Positions 51,034 to 59,884 are shown, numbered from the stretch's first letter. The stretch is 64,000 bases of DNA from Oerskovia turbata (GCF_000718325.1 NZ_JOFV01000005.1:62001-126000), one strand, 5' to 3'. Notes: generated by a model from the sequence alone, not told the origin. A program made the numbers and translations.

Positions 51034-54000
51034 GCGCCGAGTCGCTGTTCGACGACGTCGACCTCGGGGCGGTCGGTCTCCCGGCCGGGGCTGCCGGGGC
51101 CGGTGGCGCGACGGCCGGGACGCGGGAGCTGCCCGAGCCGCAGTTCTCGGCCGTGCGCATCGCGGAGATGCTGGGGCGTCCGCGACCCACCGACGAGCAG
51201 GTCGCCGTGATCGAGGCGCCCCTCGCGCCGCTGCTCGTGGTGGCCGGGGCCGGGTCGGGCAAGACCGAGACCATGGCGGCGCGCGTCGTGTGGCTCATCG
51301 CGAACGAGTGGGTCGCCAAGGAGGCCGTGCTCGGCCTGACGTTCACGCGCAAGGCGGCGGGCGAGCTCGCGGAGCGGGTGCAGTCGCGCCTCGTGCAGCT
51401 CGACCGGGCGCTGGGCAGGGACGGCGCGGCGCTGTCGATGCTGGACCGGCCCGCGATCTCGACGTACAACTCGTACGCGGCCTCGCTCGTGGGGGACCAC
51501 GCGCTGCGCATCGGCATCGAGCCGGGCGCCCGGCTGCTCTCGGAGGCCAGCCAGTGGCAGCTCGCGGCGGAGGTCGTCGAGAGCTGGGCCGGCGACCTCC
51601 AGACCGACGCCGCGTTCTCGACGGTCGTCGGCGCTGTCCTGTCGCTGTCCGGGGCGCTGAGCGAGCACCTGCTGAGCCCTGACGAGGCCCGCGCGGGCAT
51701 CACGGGCATCGTCGACACGATCCTGGCGACGCCGCTCGGTGGGAAGCGCACCGAGCACTACGCCGAGGTCAAGAGGCTCCTCGCCTCGCTCGGGGAGCGT
51801 CACCGGCTGCTCGACGTCGTCGAGACCTACCAGGAGCGCAAGCGGACGTCGGACTCGCTCGACTTCGGGGACCAGGTCGCGATCGCGGCCCGGCTCGCCC
51901 GCACCGTGCCCGCGGTGGGTGCGGGGGAGCGGGCCCGGTACGGGGTCGTGCTGCTCGACGAGTACCAGGACACGTCCTACGCGCAGGTCGAGCTCCTGTG
52001 CGCGCTGTTCGGCGGGCACCCGGTCACGGCGGTCGGCGACCCGAACCAGTCGATCTACGGCTGGCGCGGCGCGAGCGCGTCGGGCCTCGCACGGTTCCCC
52101 GAGCGGTTCCGCGCGACGGGCCCGGGCAGCACGGGTGCGCCCGCCGACGTGCAGTACCTCAGCACGTCGTGGCGCAACGACCGGGCAGTCCTGGCCGCGG
52201 CCAACGTCACGGCCGCGCCGCTGCGCGAGGGCGCCACGCGCGTGCCCGTTCCCCAGCTCGACGAGCGGCCCGGCGCGGGGCGCGGCGTCGTGACCGGCGT
52301 GTACGCGGCGACTCTCGAGGAGGAGGCCGCGGCGGTCGCGGACTTCGTCGCCGAGCGCTGGCGTCCGCGCACGCGCCGCCAGGAACGCGTGACCGCGGCC
52401 GTGCTGTGCCGCGCGCGCTCGCAGTTCCTCGCGATGGAGGTCGCGCTGCGTGCCAAGGGGCTGCCGGTCGAGGTCGTGGGCCTGGGCGGCCTGCTCTCGA
52501 CCCCGGAGGTCGTGGACCTCGTCGCGCTCCTCGAGGTCGCGCACGACCCGTCGCGCGGGGACTCGCTCATGCGCGTCCTCACGGGTCCGCGCCTCAACCT
52601 GGGCGCGGCGGACCTGCACGCGCTGAGCAGCTGGGCGGCGGACCTGGCGCGCCGGGACGCGGCGCGCCGCCCGTCTGCCGACTCCTCTCCGATGGGCCCG
52701 CCCGACGGCGGAGCGTCCGCCGGTCCGTCTGGTGCAGGCACACCGGGCGAGGCAGAGCTGCCCGGCGTCGCCGCGGACGGGACGCTCACGGTGGTCGAGG
52801 GCGACGTCGTCGACCACCGGTCGATCGTCGACGCGCTCGACGACCTGCCCGCCCCGGGGCACCCCGCGCGGGACGGCCGCGTGCTCACCGAGGCCGGGCA
52901 TGCGCGGCTCGTCGCGCTGGCGAAGGTGCTGCGCGACCTGCGCGGCCAGACGTACCTGTCGCTCCCCGAGCTCGTGACCCAGGCCGAGCGGGCCCTGGGG
53001 CTCGACATCGAGGTGACCACCGCGGCGACGCTCGCGGCGGGCGGCTACGGCGAGGAGGTCGGCGACCGGGGCCGCGCGCACCTCGACGCGTTCCGTGACG
53101 TCGCGGCGACGTTCTCGCAGTCCGCGGACCTGCCGACGCTCGGCGCGTTCCTCGCGTGGCTCGGCACGGCCGGGTCGCAGGAGCGGGGCCTCGACCTGCC
53201 GGTGCGCGAGCCCGACCCCGACGCGGTGCAGATCATCACGGTGCACGCCTCGAAGGGGCTGGAGTGGGACGTCGTCGCCGTGCCGGGCATGGTCGACGGG
53301 ATCTTCCCCAACACGGCCGTGGGCGACAAGGGGCCGACCGACAGCGGCTGGTTCACGGGCCTGGGCAACCTGCCGTACCCGTTGCGCGGCGACGCCGAGG
53401 ACCTGCCCGTCTTCCGCTACGAGATCGCCGAGGACGCCAAGGACCTCGACGGCCGTCGCAAGGAGTTCCTCGCGGCGAGCGGCGAGCACCAGGTCGACGA
53501 GGAGCGCCGCCTCGCCTACGTCGCGTTCACGCGCGCACGCGCCGAGCTGCTGCTCGCCGGGTCCTGGTGGCGGGACGCGACCAAGCCGCGCACACCCTCG
53601 CCGTTCCTCGTCGAGCTCGCCGGGGCCGGCATCATCAGCGACGCCGACTGGGCCGGCATGCCCGGGAAGGACGAGACCAACCCGCGCGACGAGCTGGTCC
53701 ACGAGGCCGAGTGGCCGCGCGAAGAGCCGGGGGTCGACCGCACCGGGGCGGACGTCGCGGTGGCCGACGGCGCGCCCATACCGGTGCCGCGTGTGCCGAC
53801 CGCCGAGCCGCGTGCTCGTGCGGTCGTGCGCGCCGCCGCGGACTGGGTCCGCGAACGGATCGACACCCGCGCGTCGCTCTCGGCGGCTGCCGGTCGCGGG
53901 GCGGACGCCGGTTCGGGTGCGATCTCGCAGGGGCAGGTTCCGCTGCTCGACGCGTCGGGCACGGACCTGCGCGAGCTCGCTCGCATCCTGCTCGAGGAGC

Positions 54001-54647
54001 GCGACCGCCGTGACGCCCGGAGCAGCGAGATCTCGTTCCCTGCGCACATCTCGGCGTCGGGACTCGTGCGTCTTGCTGCGGACCGGGGCGAGTACGCGCT
54101 GCACCTGCGGCGCCCGGTGCCTGCGCAGCCCACGGTGCACGCGCGCCGCGGCACGCAGTTCCACCTGTGGGCCGAGCAGTACTTCACGTCGTCGTCGTTG
54201 CTCGACGTCGACGACCTGCCCGGTGCCGACGACGAGGACATCTCGCCGGACCTGGACCTCGACGCGCTCCAGCAGACGTTCCTCGCCTCGGAGTGGGCGG
54301 GGCGCACGCCGATCGCCGTGGAGGTCGACGTCGAGACCCCCGTGGGGGGCATCATGTTCCGTTCGCGCATCGACGCGGTCTTCCCCGAGAGGCCCGAGCA
54401 CGCGGACGGCGCGCAGGACGCCGTCGTGGTCGTGGACTGGAAGACGGGCAAGGCACCGCGCGACGCCGAGGCCCGGCGCACGCGCGAGGTCCAGCTCGCG
54501 GTCTACCGGCTCGCGTGGTCGCGCTGGTCCGGGCTGCCGGTCGAGAAGGTCAACGCGGCGTTCTACTACCTGGGTTCGGACGAGACCGTGCGCCCCGAGC
54601 GCCTGCTCGACGCAGCCGAGCTGGAGGCGCTGGTGGTGGGCAGCTGA
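51030..54647 (+). CDS. adnB: AdnB: UvrD-type helicase-nuclease subunit
   Basis: A 1205-residue partner of AdnA and the main translocating motor. Walker A is VVAGAGSGKTE (about 70-81), motif Ia LTFTRKAAGELAERV, Walker B LLDEYQDTSY (about 306-315), then GDPNQSIYGWRGA, LSTSWRND, and VHASKGLEWDVV with YVAFTRARAELLL. The PD-(D/E)XK nuclease is at about 1100-1165: SRIDAVFPE, VVVDWKTGKAPRD, and VQLAVYRLAW. No Fe-S cysteines are needed here. ATG 51030 is translationally coupled to adnA. The complex processes double-strand breaks for repair. Confidence 0.94.
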   Translation: MSAESLFDDVDLGAVGLPAGAAGAGGATAGTRELPEPQFSAVRIAEMLGRPRPTDEQVAVIEAPLAPLLVVAGAGSGKTETMAARVVWLIANEWVAKEAVLGLTFTRKAAGELAERVQSRLVQLDRALGRDGAALSMLDRPAISTYNSYAASLVGDHALRIGIEPGARLLSEASQWQLAAEVVESWAGDLQTDAAFSTVVGAVLSLSGALSEHLLSPDEARAGITGIVDTILATPLGGKRTEHYAEVKRLLASLGERHRLLDVVETYQERKRTSDSLDFGDQVAIAARLARTVPAVGAGERARYGVVLLDEYQDTSYAQVELLCALFGGHPVTAVGDPNQSIYGWRGASASGLARFPERFRATGPGSTGAPADVQYLSTSWRNDRAVLAAANVTAAPLREGATRVPVPQLDERPGAGRGVVTGVYAATLEEEAAAVADFVAERWRPRTRRQERVTAAVLCRARSQFLAMEVALRAKGLPVEVVGLGGLLSTPEVVDLVALLEVAHDPSRGDSLMRVLTGPRLNLGAADLHALSSWAADLARRDAARRPSADSSPMGPPDGGASAGPSGAGTPGEAELPGVAADGTLTVVEGDVVDHRSIVDALDDLPAPGHPARDGRVLTEAGHARLVALAKVLRDLRGQTYLSLPELVTQAERALGLDIEVTTAATLAAGGYGEEVGDRGRAHLDAFRDVAATFSQSADLPTLGAFLAWLGTAGSQERGLDLPVREPDPDAVQIITVHASKGLEWDVVAVPGMVDGIFPNTAVGDKGPTDSGWFTGLGNLPYPLRGDAEDLPVFRYEIAEDAKDLDGRRKEFLAASGEHQVDEERRLAYVAFTRARAELLLAGSWWRDATKPRTPSPFLVELAGAGIISDADWAGMPGKDETNPRDELVHEAEWPREEPGVDRTGADVAVADGAPIPVPRVPTAEPRARAVVRAAADWVRERIDTRASLSAAAGRGADAGSGAISQGQVPLLDASGTDLRELARILLEERDRRDARSSEISFPAHISASGLVRLAADRGEYALHLRRPVPAQPTVHARRGTQFHLWAEQYFTSSSLLDVDDLPGADDEDISPDLDLDALQQTFLASEWAGRTPIAVEVDVETPVGGIMFRSRIDAVFPERPEHADGAQDAVVVVDWKTGKAPRDAEARRTREVQLAVYRLAWSRWSGLPVEKVNAAFYYLGSDETVRPERLLDAAELEALVVGS

Positions 54648-54671
54648 CGACGGCTGGCCGGAGACTGCCTG

Positions 54672-55595
54672 CTACCCCTCGTTCTCCCCGCTCGTCGCCT
54701 CGTCGAGGTCGATCAGCATGTCGACCGCGTCGTCGATCACGTCCTGGAGCCCGTGCCGCACGCCGTGCAGCAGCCAGCGGGCCAGCGCGAGCTCGCCCGC
54801 GAGCAGCGCCCGGTCGGTCAGGTGGGGGTCGGTGAGCTCGGTGCGGCGGAGCTGGTAGGCCTCCATGATCGAGTCGATCGCCTCGGGCGGGGCCGCGACG
54901 AGCAGCCAGGCGAGGTCGTCGGCCGGGTCGGCGACGCGCGCCTCGGCCCAGTCGGTGATGGCGACGACGCGTCCGCGCGCGACGAGCACCTGCTCGGTGC
55001 CGAGGTCGCCGTGCACGACGACGGGCTGGTACTTCCACAGCGACACGTCCTCGAGCGCGGCCTCCCAGCGGCGCAGGAGCCGGGCGGGCACCCGGCCGGT
55101 CTTGGCGGCCTCGTCGACCTCGGCGAGGCGCCGGTCGCGGTACTCGGCGGCCGTGTAGACGGGCAGGCCCGCGTTCTCGACGACCGAGTGCGGGAGCTCG
55201 TGCACCGCGGCGAGGACGCGCCCCAGGTCCGCGGCGAGCCCGGGGCCGGGGCGCAGCGTGTCGAGGTCGAGGGGCACCCCGCCGTACCGGTGGTGCACGA
55301 CGGCGCGCCCGCCCTCGGGGAGCAGCGCGTAGCCCAGGACGTCGGGCACGGTGAAGGACAGGACGCCCGTCGTCACGTAGTGGCGCAGCGAGTCCAGGAG
55401 CGCGGTCTCGGCCTCGAGGGCAGCGCCGGCCGCGAGGGTGCGGGGCGCGCGGACGACCCATTCCTGTCCGCCGCTGTCGGTGACGATCGCGACGTCGTCG
55501 TCGCCCGTCGCTTCGGACGGCCGCACGGACCGGACGTCGAGGCCGGGGACGGCCGCGGTCGCGAGCGCGGCGAGGTTGAGCGGTGAGCGTGGCAC
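54672..55595 (-). CDS. APH-family phosphotransferase resembling macrolide 2'-phosphotransferases
   Basis: A 307-residue kinase-fold protein. The catalytic loop is VVVHGDLGTEQVLV, where the usual Asn four residues after Asp is Gln; the metal loop is ITDWAEARVADPADDLAWLLV. The DWxEARV-DPA-D combination resembles Mph macrolide phosphotransferases more than aminoglycoside enzymes. Substrate and resistance activity are inferred. The gene is convergent with adnB. GTG 55595 lies 6 nt after a minus-strand TACCGT, and nudC starts in the opposite direction from an equivalent box. Its place in a whiB7 neighbourhood fits an intrinsic-resistance role. Confidence 0.78.
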   Translation of the reverse strand: MPRSPLNLAALATAAVPGLDVRSVRPSEATGDDDVAIVTDSGGQEWVVRAPRTLAAGAALEAETALLDSLRHYVTTGVLSFTVPDVLGYALLPEGGRAVVHHRYGGVPLDLDTLRPGPGLAADLGRVLAAVHELPHSVVENAGLPVYTAAEYRDRRLAEVDEAAKTGRVPARLLRRWEAALEDVSLWKYQPVVVHGDLGTEQVLVARGRVVAITDWAEARVADPADDLAWLLVAAPPEAIDSIMEAYQLRRTELTDPHLTDRALLAGELALARWLLHGVRHGLQDVIDDAVDMLIDLDEATSGENEG

Positions 55596-55704
55596 GCGAC
55601 CACGGTAGTCGGTGCGGGGCGGGCGCCGTCACCGGGGCGGTGGCGTGTCCGCGTGCTGGACGTGCCGCGTGCCGCGCACGGCTCGCGTGACCTACGGTCG
55701 ACGG

Positions 55705-56814
55705 GTGACCGACCACACCTCGCCTGCCGTACCGCACCCCGCCGATCCCGCCCCCGATCCAGCCCCCGCCGCGACGCCCGCAACGGGCCCCGCCGTCTCG
55801 AGCGCTTCTCCCGATGCGTTCGCCGCGCACCTCCCGCTCGCGCACTCGATGCTCGACCGGGCGGCGCACCGCCGCACCGAGGAGGGCCTGTTCGCGAGGC
55901 TCCGTGCCGACCCGTCGACGCGCGTGGTGCTGCTGCACCGCGGTCGTCTCGCGACCGGCCCGGACGGGCTCGCGCTCGCGACGCCGCAGGAGGTCGCGGC
56001 CGTCCCCGAGCCGCACGTGGCCTCGGGTGATCACAGCAACACGCCGCGCTGGGTCTTCCTGGGCGAGGATGCGCCGTCGGGCACGTCCTTCCTGGCTCTC
56101 CTCCTGCCCGACGACGCGGACGACCTCGACCTCGACATCGAGGGCGTGGACCCCAAGGGGCCGCTGTCGGTCCTGGTGCGCGCGCACGAGTGGGCGGGGC
56201 TGCGCGAGCTCGCCGCGCGCCTCGGTCCCCGTGACACGGGCCTGGCGACCGAGGCCGTCGCGCTCGCCGCCTGGCACGCGGCCAACGAGCGCTGCCCGCG
56301 CTGCGGCGAGCCGACCGTGCCGGTCGCGGCGGGCTGGGTGCGGCGCTGCGTCGCGCAGGACGTCGAGCACTACCCGCGCACGGACCCGGCGGTCATCATG
56401 GCGGTCGTCGACCCGGGGACGGGCCCGGGCGAGGACCGGCTCCTGCTGGGCCACGCGGCCCACTGGCCCGAGGGGCGCTTCTCGACGCTCGCGGGCTACG
56501 TCGAGCCGGGCGAGGGGCTCGAGCAGGCCGTGCGGCGCGAGGTCGCGGAGGAGGTCGGCGTCACGGTCGGGGAGGTCGTCTACCGGGCGAGCCAGCCGTG
56601 GCCGTTCCCGGCCTCGCTCATGCTGGGCTTCACGGCCACGGCGCTCACGACGGACATCCGGCCCGACGGCGAGGAGGTCACCGACGCGCGCTGGTTCACC
56701 CGCGCAGAGCTCGCCCAGGCCACGGAGAGCGGGGACGTGAGGCTGCCGAGCCGTTCGTCGATCGCGCGGGCGCTCGTCGAGGAGTGGTTCGGGGGCCCGC
56801 TCACGGGGGAGTGA
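55705..56814 (+). CDS. nudC: NAD(+) / NADH diphosphatase, NudC-type Nudix hydrolase
   Basis: A 369-residue Nudix enzyme that cleaves NADH, NAD or NAD-capped RNA. A Pro/Ala-rich start leads into the N-domain. The zinc-ribbon area ERCPRCGEP and WVRRCVAQD shows three cysteines; a fourth is not evident. The Nudix box is GYVEPGEGLEQAVRREVAEEVGV in full, followed by the NudC hallmark SQPWPFPASLMLGF. GTG 55705 is 6 nt after TACGGT, so leaderless. It shares a 110-bp divergent promoter region with the kinase gene. Confidence 0.92.
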   Translation: MTDHTSPAVPHPADPAPDPAPAATPATGPAVSSASPDAFAAHLPLAHSMLDRAAHRRTEEGLFARLRADPSTRVVLLHRGRLATGPDGLALATPQEVAAVPEPHVASGDHSNTPRWVFLGEDAPSGTSFLALLLPDDADDLDLDIEGVDPKGPLSVLVRAHEWAGLRELAARLGPRDTGLATEAVALAAWHAANERCPRCGEPTVPVAAGWVRRCVAQDVEHYPRTDPAVIMAVVDPGTGPGEDRLLLGHAAHWPEGRFSTLAGYVEPGEGLEQAVRREVAEEVGVTVGEVVYRASQPWPFPASLMLGFTATALTTDIRPDGEEVTDARWFTRAELAQATESGDVRLPSRSSIARALVEEWFGGPLTGE

Positions 56815-56832
56815 GGTACGCCGGTCGCCCAC

Positions 56833-56898
56833 GAGGTAGAGGGCTACCGCCGAGATAGAGGGCCGGGACCCTCTACCTCGACGGCAGCCCTCTACCTC
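56833..56898 (-). terminator. 30-bp stem terminator of mrx1, built of repeated units
   Basis: Arms 56833-56862 and 56869-56898 differ at three positions; all three are G-U pairs on the minus RNA and mispairs on the plus RNA. Each arm holds two copies of a GAG(G/A)TAGAGGG unit. It lies between nudC and mrx1, 37 nt beyond the mrx1 stop. Confidence 0.75.
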
Positions 56899-56922
56899 GG
56901 CGGACCGGCGGACCGGCGGACC
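56899..56922. repeat. Three tandem copies of GGCGGACC
   Basis: Three exact 8-bp units adjoin the mrx1 terminator. The function is unknown. Confidence 0.85.
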
Positions 56923-56934
56923 GGCTCACCGCCG

Positions 56935-57201
56935 TCAGGCCGCGAGGCGCTCCTTGACCTGGGCGAGCGACGGGTTGGTCGCCGCGGTGCCGTCCGGGAA
57001 GACCACGGTCGGGACCGTCTGGTTGCCGCCGTTGACCTGCTCGACGTACGCGGCGCTCGCGGGGTGCTCCTCGATGTTGACCTCGGTGTACCCGATGCCC
57101 GCCGAGTCGAGCTGGGTCTTCAGGCGACGGCAGTAGCCGCACCAGGTCGTCGAGTACATGACGATCGATCCGGCGTCGGGGGTGGTCGGGGCCGTGGCCA
57201 T
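56935..57201 (-). CDS. mrx1: Mycoredoxin (glutaredoxin-like)
   Basis: An 88-residue thioredoxin-fold reductase. The active site is STTWCGYCRRLK, CGYC as in mycoredoxin-1, and QTVPTVVFPDG contains the cis-proline loop. Mycoredoxins reduce mycothiol mixed disulfides in actinobacteria. GAAGGAG precedes the ATG. Its position between nudC and uvrD2 matches the order in mycobacteria. Confidence 0.9.
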   Translation of the reverse strand: MATAPTTPDAGSIVMYSTTWCGYCRRLKTQLDSAGIGYTEVNIEEHPASAAYVEQVNGGNQTVPTVVFPDGTAATNPSLAQVKERLAA

Positions 57202-57397
57202 CGGTGCTCCTTCGTTCGCGGGGCCCGGCCGTGCGCACGGGCCGGCAGGCCGGGGTGCGAGACCTGGGCGCTGCCGTCGTGGCCAACGCCCGTGCGCGGC
57301 GGGTTGTTCCCGGGGTCACGTGCGGTGCGACGCACGGAACGTCCGGTCCTGTGGAGGGTGGCGGCCGGTGTGGGCGGGGGCTGAGAGAATCGACGTG

Positions 57398-59419
57398 ATG
57401 CCGAACGAGTCAGCGGACCAGATCCTCGAAGCCCTCGACCCCGACCAGCGCGACGTCGCCCTCGCGCTGCACGGGCCTGTCTGCGTGCTCGCCGGCGCGG
57501 GGACCGGGAAGACGCGAGCCATCACGCACCGCATCGCGTACGGCGTGCGCACGGGCGTGTACACGCCCACGAGCGTCCTGGCCGTGACGTTCACGGCGCG
57601 CGCCGCGGGCGAGATGCGCACGCGGCTGCGCGAGCTGGGGGCCACGGGCGTGCAGGCCCGGACGTTCCACGCCGCGGCCCTGCGTCAGCTCAGCTATTTC
57701 TGGCCCAAGGTCGTGGGTGGCGCGCCACCGCGCATCCTCGAGTACAAGGCTCCCGTCGTCGGTGAGGCAGCGCGCCGGCTGGGGCTCGGCGTGGACCGGA
57801 TCGCGGTCCGCGACCTGTCGTCCGAGGTCGAGTGGTCCAAGGTCTCGCTCGTCACGGCGGACGACTACGTGAAGGCGTGCGCAGCGATCGACCGCCCGGC
57901 GCCCGCGGGCTACGACCACCAGACCGTCGCGCGTCTCATCGCGTCGTACGAGGAGGTCAAGACCGAGCGTTCGGTCATCGACTTCGAGGACGTCCTGCTC
58001 ATGCTCGGCGACATGCTCTCGTCGCAGGGGGCCATGGCCGACGAGGTGCGCCGCCAGTACCGCCACTTCGTGGTCGACGAGTACCAGGACGTGTCACCGC
58101 TCCAGCAGTTCGTGCTCGACCAGTGGCTGGGCGGGCGCAAGGAGCTGTGCGTGGTCGGCGACCCGTCGCAGACCATCTACTCGTTCACGGGCGCCACGCC
58201 TCACCACCTGCTCACGTTCCCGAAGAAGTACCCGGGGGCCCAGGTCGTGAAACTCGTGCGGGACTACCGGTCCACGCCCCAGGTCGTGACGCTCGCGAAC
58301 CAGCTCCTGGCACGCGCGGGGCGCCGCGGGGGAGCGCACCAGGCGCTCGAGCTGGTCGCCCAGCGGCCGTCCGGTCCGCCTGTCGCGTACGTCGCGTACG
58401 ACGACGACGAGGCCGAGGCCAAGGGCATCGCCGCGCAGATCGGCAGACTCCTGGCCGCGGGGACGCGTGCGAGCGAGATCGCGATCCTCTACCGCACCAA
58501 CGCCCAGTCGGAGGGGTTCGAGCAGGCGCTCGCGGACGCCGGCATCGCCTACCTCGTGCGGGGTGGCGAGCGCTTCTTCCAGCGCAAGGAGGTCCGGGAC
58601 GCGATCGTGCTGCTGCGCGGCGCGGCCCGGTCCGCGGACCCGCAGGTCCCCATGCCGGAGACGGTCCGGGACGTCCTGATCACGGCGGGCTGGGCGAACG
58701 AGCCGCCGTCGGCGCGTGGTGCGGCGCGCGAGCGGTGGGAGTCCATGCAGGCACTGGTCGCCCTGGCCGACGACGTCGCGCGCGTCGCGCCGCAGGACGC
58801 GCCTCCCACGGTGGTCTCGTTCGTCGCGGAGCTCGACGAGCGTGCCTCGGCCCAGCACGCCCCCACGGTCGAGGGCGTCACGCTCGCGTCGCTGCACGCC
58901 GCTAAGGGGCTCGAGTGGGACGCGGTCTTCCTCGCGGGGATGAGCGAGGGCCTCATGCCCATCTCGCTCGCGGAGACGGACGAGGCGGTGGCCGAGGAGC
59001 GTCGCCTGCTGTACGTGGGCATCACGCGTGCGCGCGAGCACCTGCAGGTGTCGTTCGGGCGCTCGCGCAACCCCGGCGGGCGTGCGTCGCGTCGTCGCAC
59101 GCGATTCCTCGACGGCCTGTGGCCCGACGACGAGCAGACGCGCGCCCCGCGTCGTAGCCGCGCGAACCAGAACAAGGTCCAGCTCACGGGCGAGTACGAC
59201 CAGGCGCTGTTCGAGCAGCTGCGCGAGTGGCGGCTGTCGGTCGCGCAGGAGACGGACAAGCCGGCGTTCACGATCCTGGTCGACGGCACGCTCGCGGCCA
59301 TCGCCGAGACCCGGCCGGCCTCGGTGCCCGACCTGGCGAGGATCAACGGGATCGGTCCGGCCAAGATCGAGAGGTACGGCGCGACGCTGCTGGACATCGT
59401 GGCCCGTTCTGCAGGCTGA
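57398..59419 (+). CDS. uvrD2: UvrD2-like helicase with C-terminal HRDC domain
   Basis: A 673-residue SF1 helicase. Motif I is LAGAGTGKTRAI (about 29-40), Ia FTARAAGEMRTRL, II VVDEYQDVSPLQ, III GDPSQTIYSFTGA, IV LVRDYRSTPQVV, V LHAAKGLEWDAV and VI VGITRAREHLQV. A basic linker of about 45 residues leads to an HRDC domain (about 600-670, with ARINGIGPAKIERYG). Mycobacterial UvrD2 carries a tetracysteine element between motor and HRDC; here that linker has no cysteine. ATG 57398 lies 7 nt after GAGAAT. The gene is next to whiB7, as in mycobacteria. Confidence 0.92.
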   Translation: MPNESADQILEALDPDQRDVALALHGPVCVLAGAGTGKTRAITHRIAYGVRTGVYTPTSVLAVTFTARAAGEMRTRLRELGATGVQARTFHAAALRQLSYFWPKVVGGAPPRILEYKAPVVGEAARRLGLGVDRIAVRDLSSEVEWSKVSLVTADDYVKACAAIDRPAPAGYDHQTVARLIASYEEVKTERSVIDFEDVLLMLGDMLSSQGAMADEVRRQYRHFVVDEYQDVSPLQQFVLDQWLGGRKELCVVGDPSQTIYSFTGATPHHLLTFPKKYPGAQVVKLVRDYRSTPQVVTLANQLLARAGRRGGAHQALELVAQRPSGPPVAYVAYDDDEAEAKGIAAQIGRLLAAGTRASEIAILYRTNAQSEGFEQALADAGIAYLVRGGERFFQRKEVRDAIVLLRGAARSADPQVPMPETVRDVLITAGWANEPPSARGAARERWESMQALVALADDVARVAPQDAPPTVVSFVAELDERASAQHAPTVEGVTLASLHAAKGLEWDAVFLAGMSEGLMPISLAETDEAVAEERRLLYVGITRAREHLQVSFGRSRNPGGRASRRRTRFLDGLWPDDEQTRAPRRSRANQNKVQLTGEYDQALFEQLREWRLSVAQETDKPAFTILVDGTLAAIAETRPASVPDLARINGIGPAKIERYGATLLDIVARSAG

Positions 59420-59437
59420 TTCCGGTGTGATCCCGGG

Positions 59438-59472
59438 CTTCTTCGGGGCACGAGGAAACTCGTCGGAAGAAG
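59438..59472 (+). terminator. Hairpin after uvrD2
   Basis: CTTCTTC (59438-59444) pairs with GAAGAAG (59466-59472), and ACGAG-GAAA-CTCGT pairs inside, with an internal loop. It lies 18 nt after the uvrD2 stop and just ahead of the whiB7 promoter. Confidence 0.55.
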
Positions 59473-59476
59473 TCCG

Positions 59477-59515
59477 TTAAATAAGTTGTGCGTCCTTCCG
59501 GGGGCGGCATATGGT
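59477..59515 (+). promoter_or_regulatory. whiB7 promoter with AT-rich WhiB7-type box
   Basis: TTGTGC (59486-59491) and TATGGT (59510-59515) are separated by 18 nt. Directly upstream, TTAAATAA (59477-59484) is an AT-rich block in a very GC-rich setting, one base from the minus-35. WhiB7 uses its AT-hook to bind such a block beside the minus-35 of its own and target promoters, so positive autoregulation is likely. Confidence 0.7.
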
Positions 59516-59583
59516 TCAGGAGTCCTTGTAGGAGAGACGCGCGCCGAGAGGCGGGCGTTCGACGGAGATGGGAGGTGGGCTTG

Positions 59584-59709
59584 GTGAAGCAGATCCTGAC
59601 GGCGAGCCCGACACATGTGTCGGCCGATCCGATCAACCGCGCACGGCGCGGCGGATCCCTCGTCATCCGCCCCGTTCCCGACTCCGCACTGAGGACGTCG
59701 CCGGTCTAG
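59584..59709 (+). CDS. Candidate leader peptide (uORF) of whiB7, 41 residues
   Basis: GTG 59584 follows a strong GGGAGGTGGG site and opens a frame of 41 codons ending TAG at 59709, 20 nt before an intrinsic terminator. The peptide starts MKQILTASPTHVSADPINRA and has no domain. whiB7 leaders in mycobacteria and Streptomyces carry short upstream frames whose slowed translation by ribosome-targeting drugs lets transcription continue; this frame is placed for that job. It could also be a real small protein. Confidence 0.6.
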   Translation: MKQILTASPTHVSADPINRARRGGSLVIRPVPDSALRTSPV

Positions 59710-59729
59710 TCACCGGCACACCCATTCTC

Positions 59730-59760
59730 AGGCCGCGGAGTCCACCTGGACCCGCGGCCT
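59730..59760 (+). terminator. Intrinsic terminator in the whiB7 leader
   Basis: AGGCCGCGG (59730-59738) pairs with CCGCGGCCT (59752-59760), with GTCC/GGAC inside and one unpaired A. TCGTGTTTCT follows, one of the few T-rich tails in this window. It lies before and not after whiB7, so it should cause early stopping unless antiterminated. Confidence 0.75.
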
Positions 59761-59884
59761 TCGTGTTTCTCCGAATGCGATCGTCTTCCCGGTCGGCCGT
59801 CCACCATCCCTGGACGCCACGGCCACCTGCGGGTCCTGTGACAAAGAAGTTCACACGCAGATCAGGACATCACTGGAGGACATC

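Larger units (their letters stand above)
59516..59884 (+). other. Long 5' leader of whiB7
   Basis: About 360 nt from the expected start point to the whiB7 GTG. It holds a small translated frame (59584-59709), a 6-bp hairpin over that frame's stop (59700-59717), an intrinsic terminator (59730-59760) followed by a T-rich run, then about 120 nt ending in GGAGGA. This is the layout of ribosome-dependent attenuation. Confidence 0.65.

Noticed and set aside
47539..54401. Long minus-strand frames opposite adnA and adnB
   Set aside because: Shadows; the plus strand encodes all helicase and nuclease motifs.
56833..56922. CRISPR-like repeat cluster
   Set aside because: The repeated GAGGTAGAGGG units form one hairpin; there are no uniform spacers and no cas genes.
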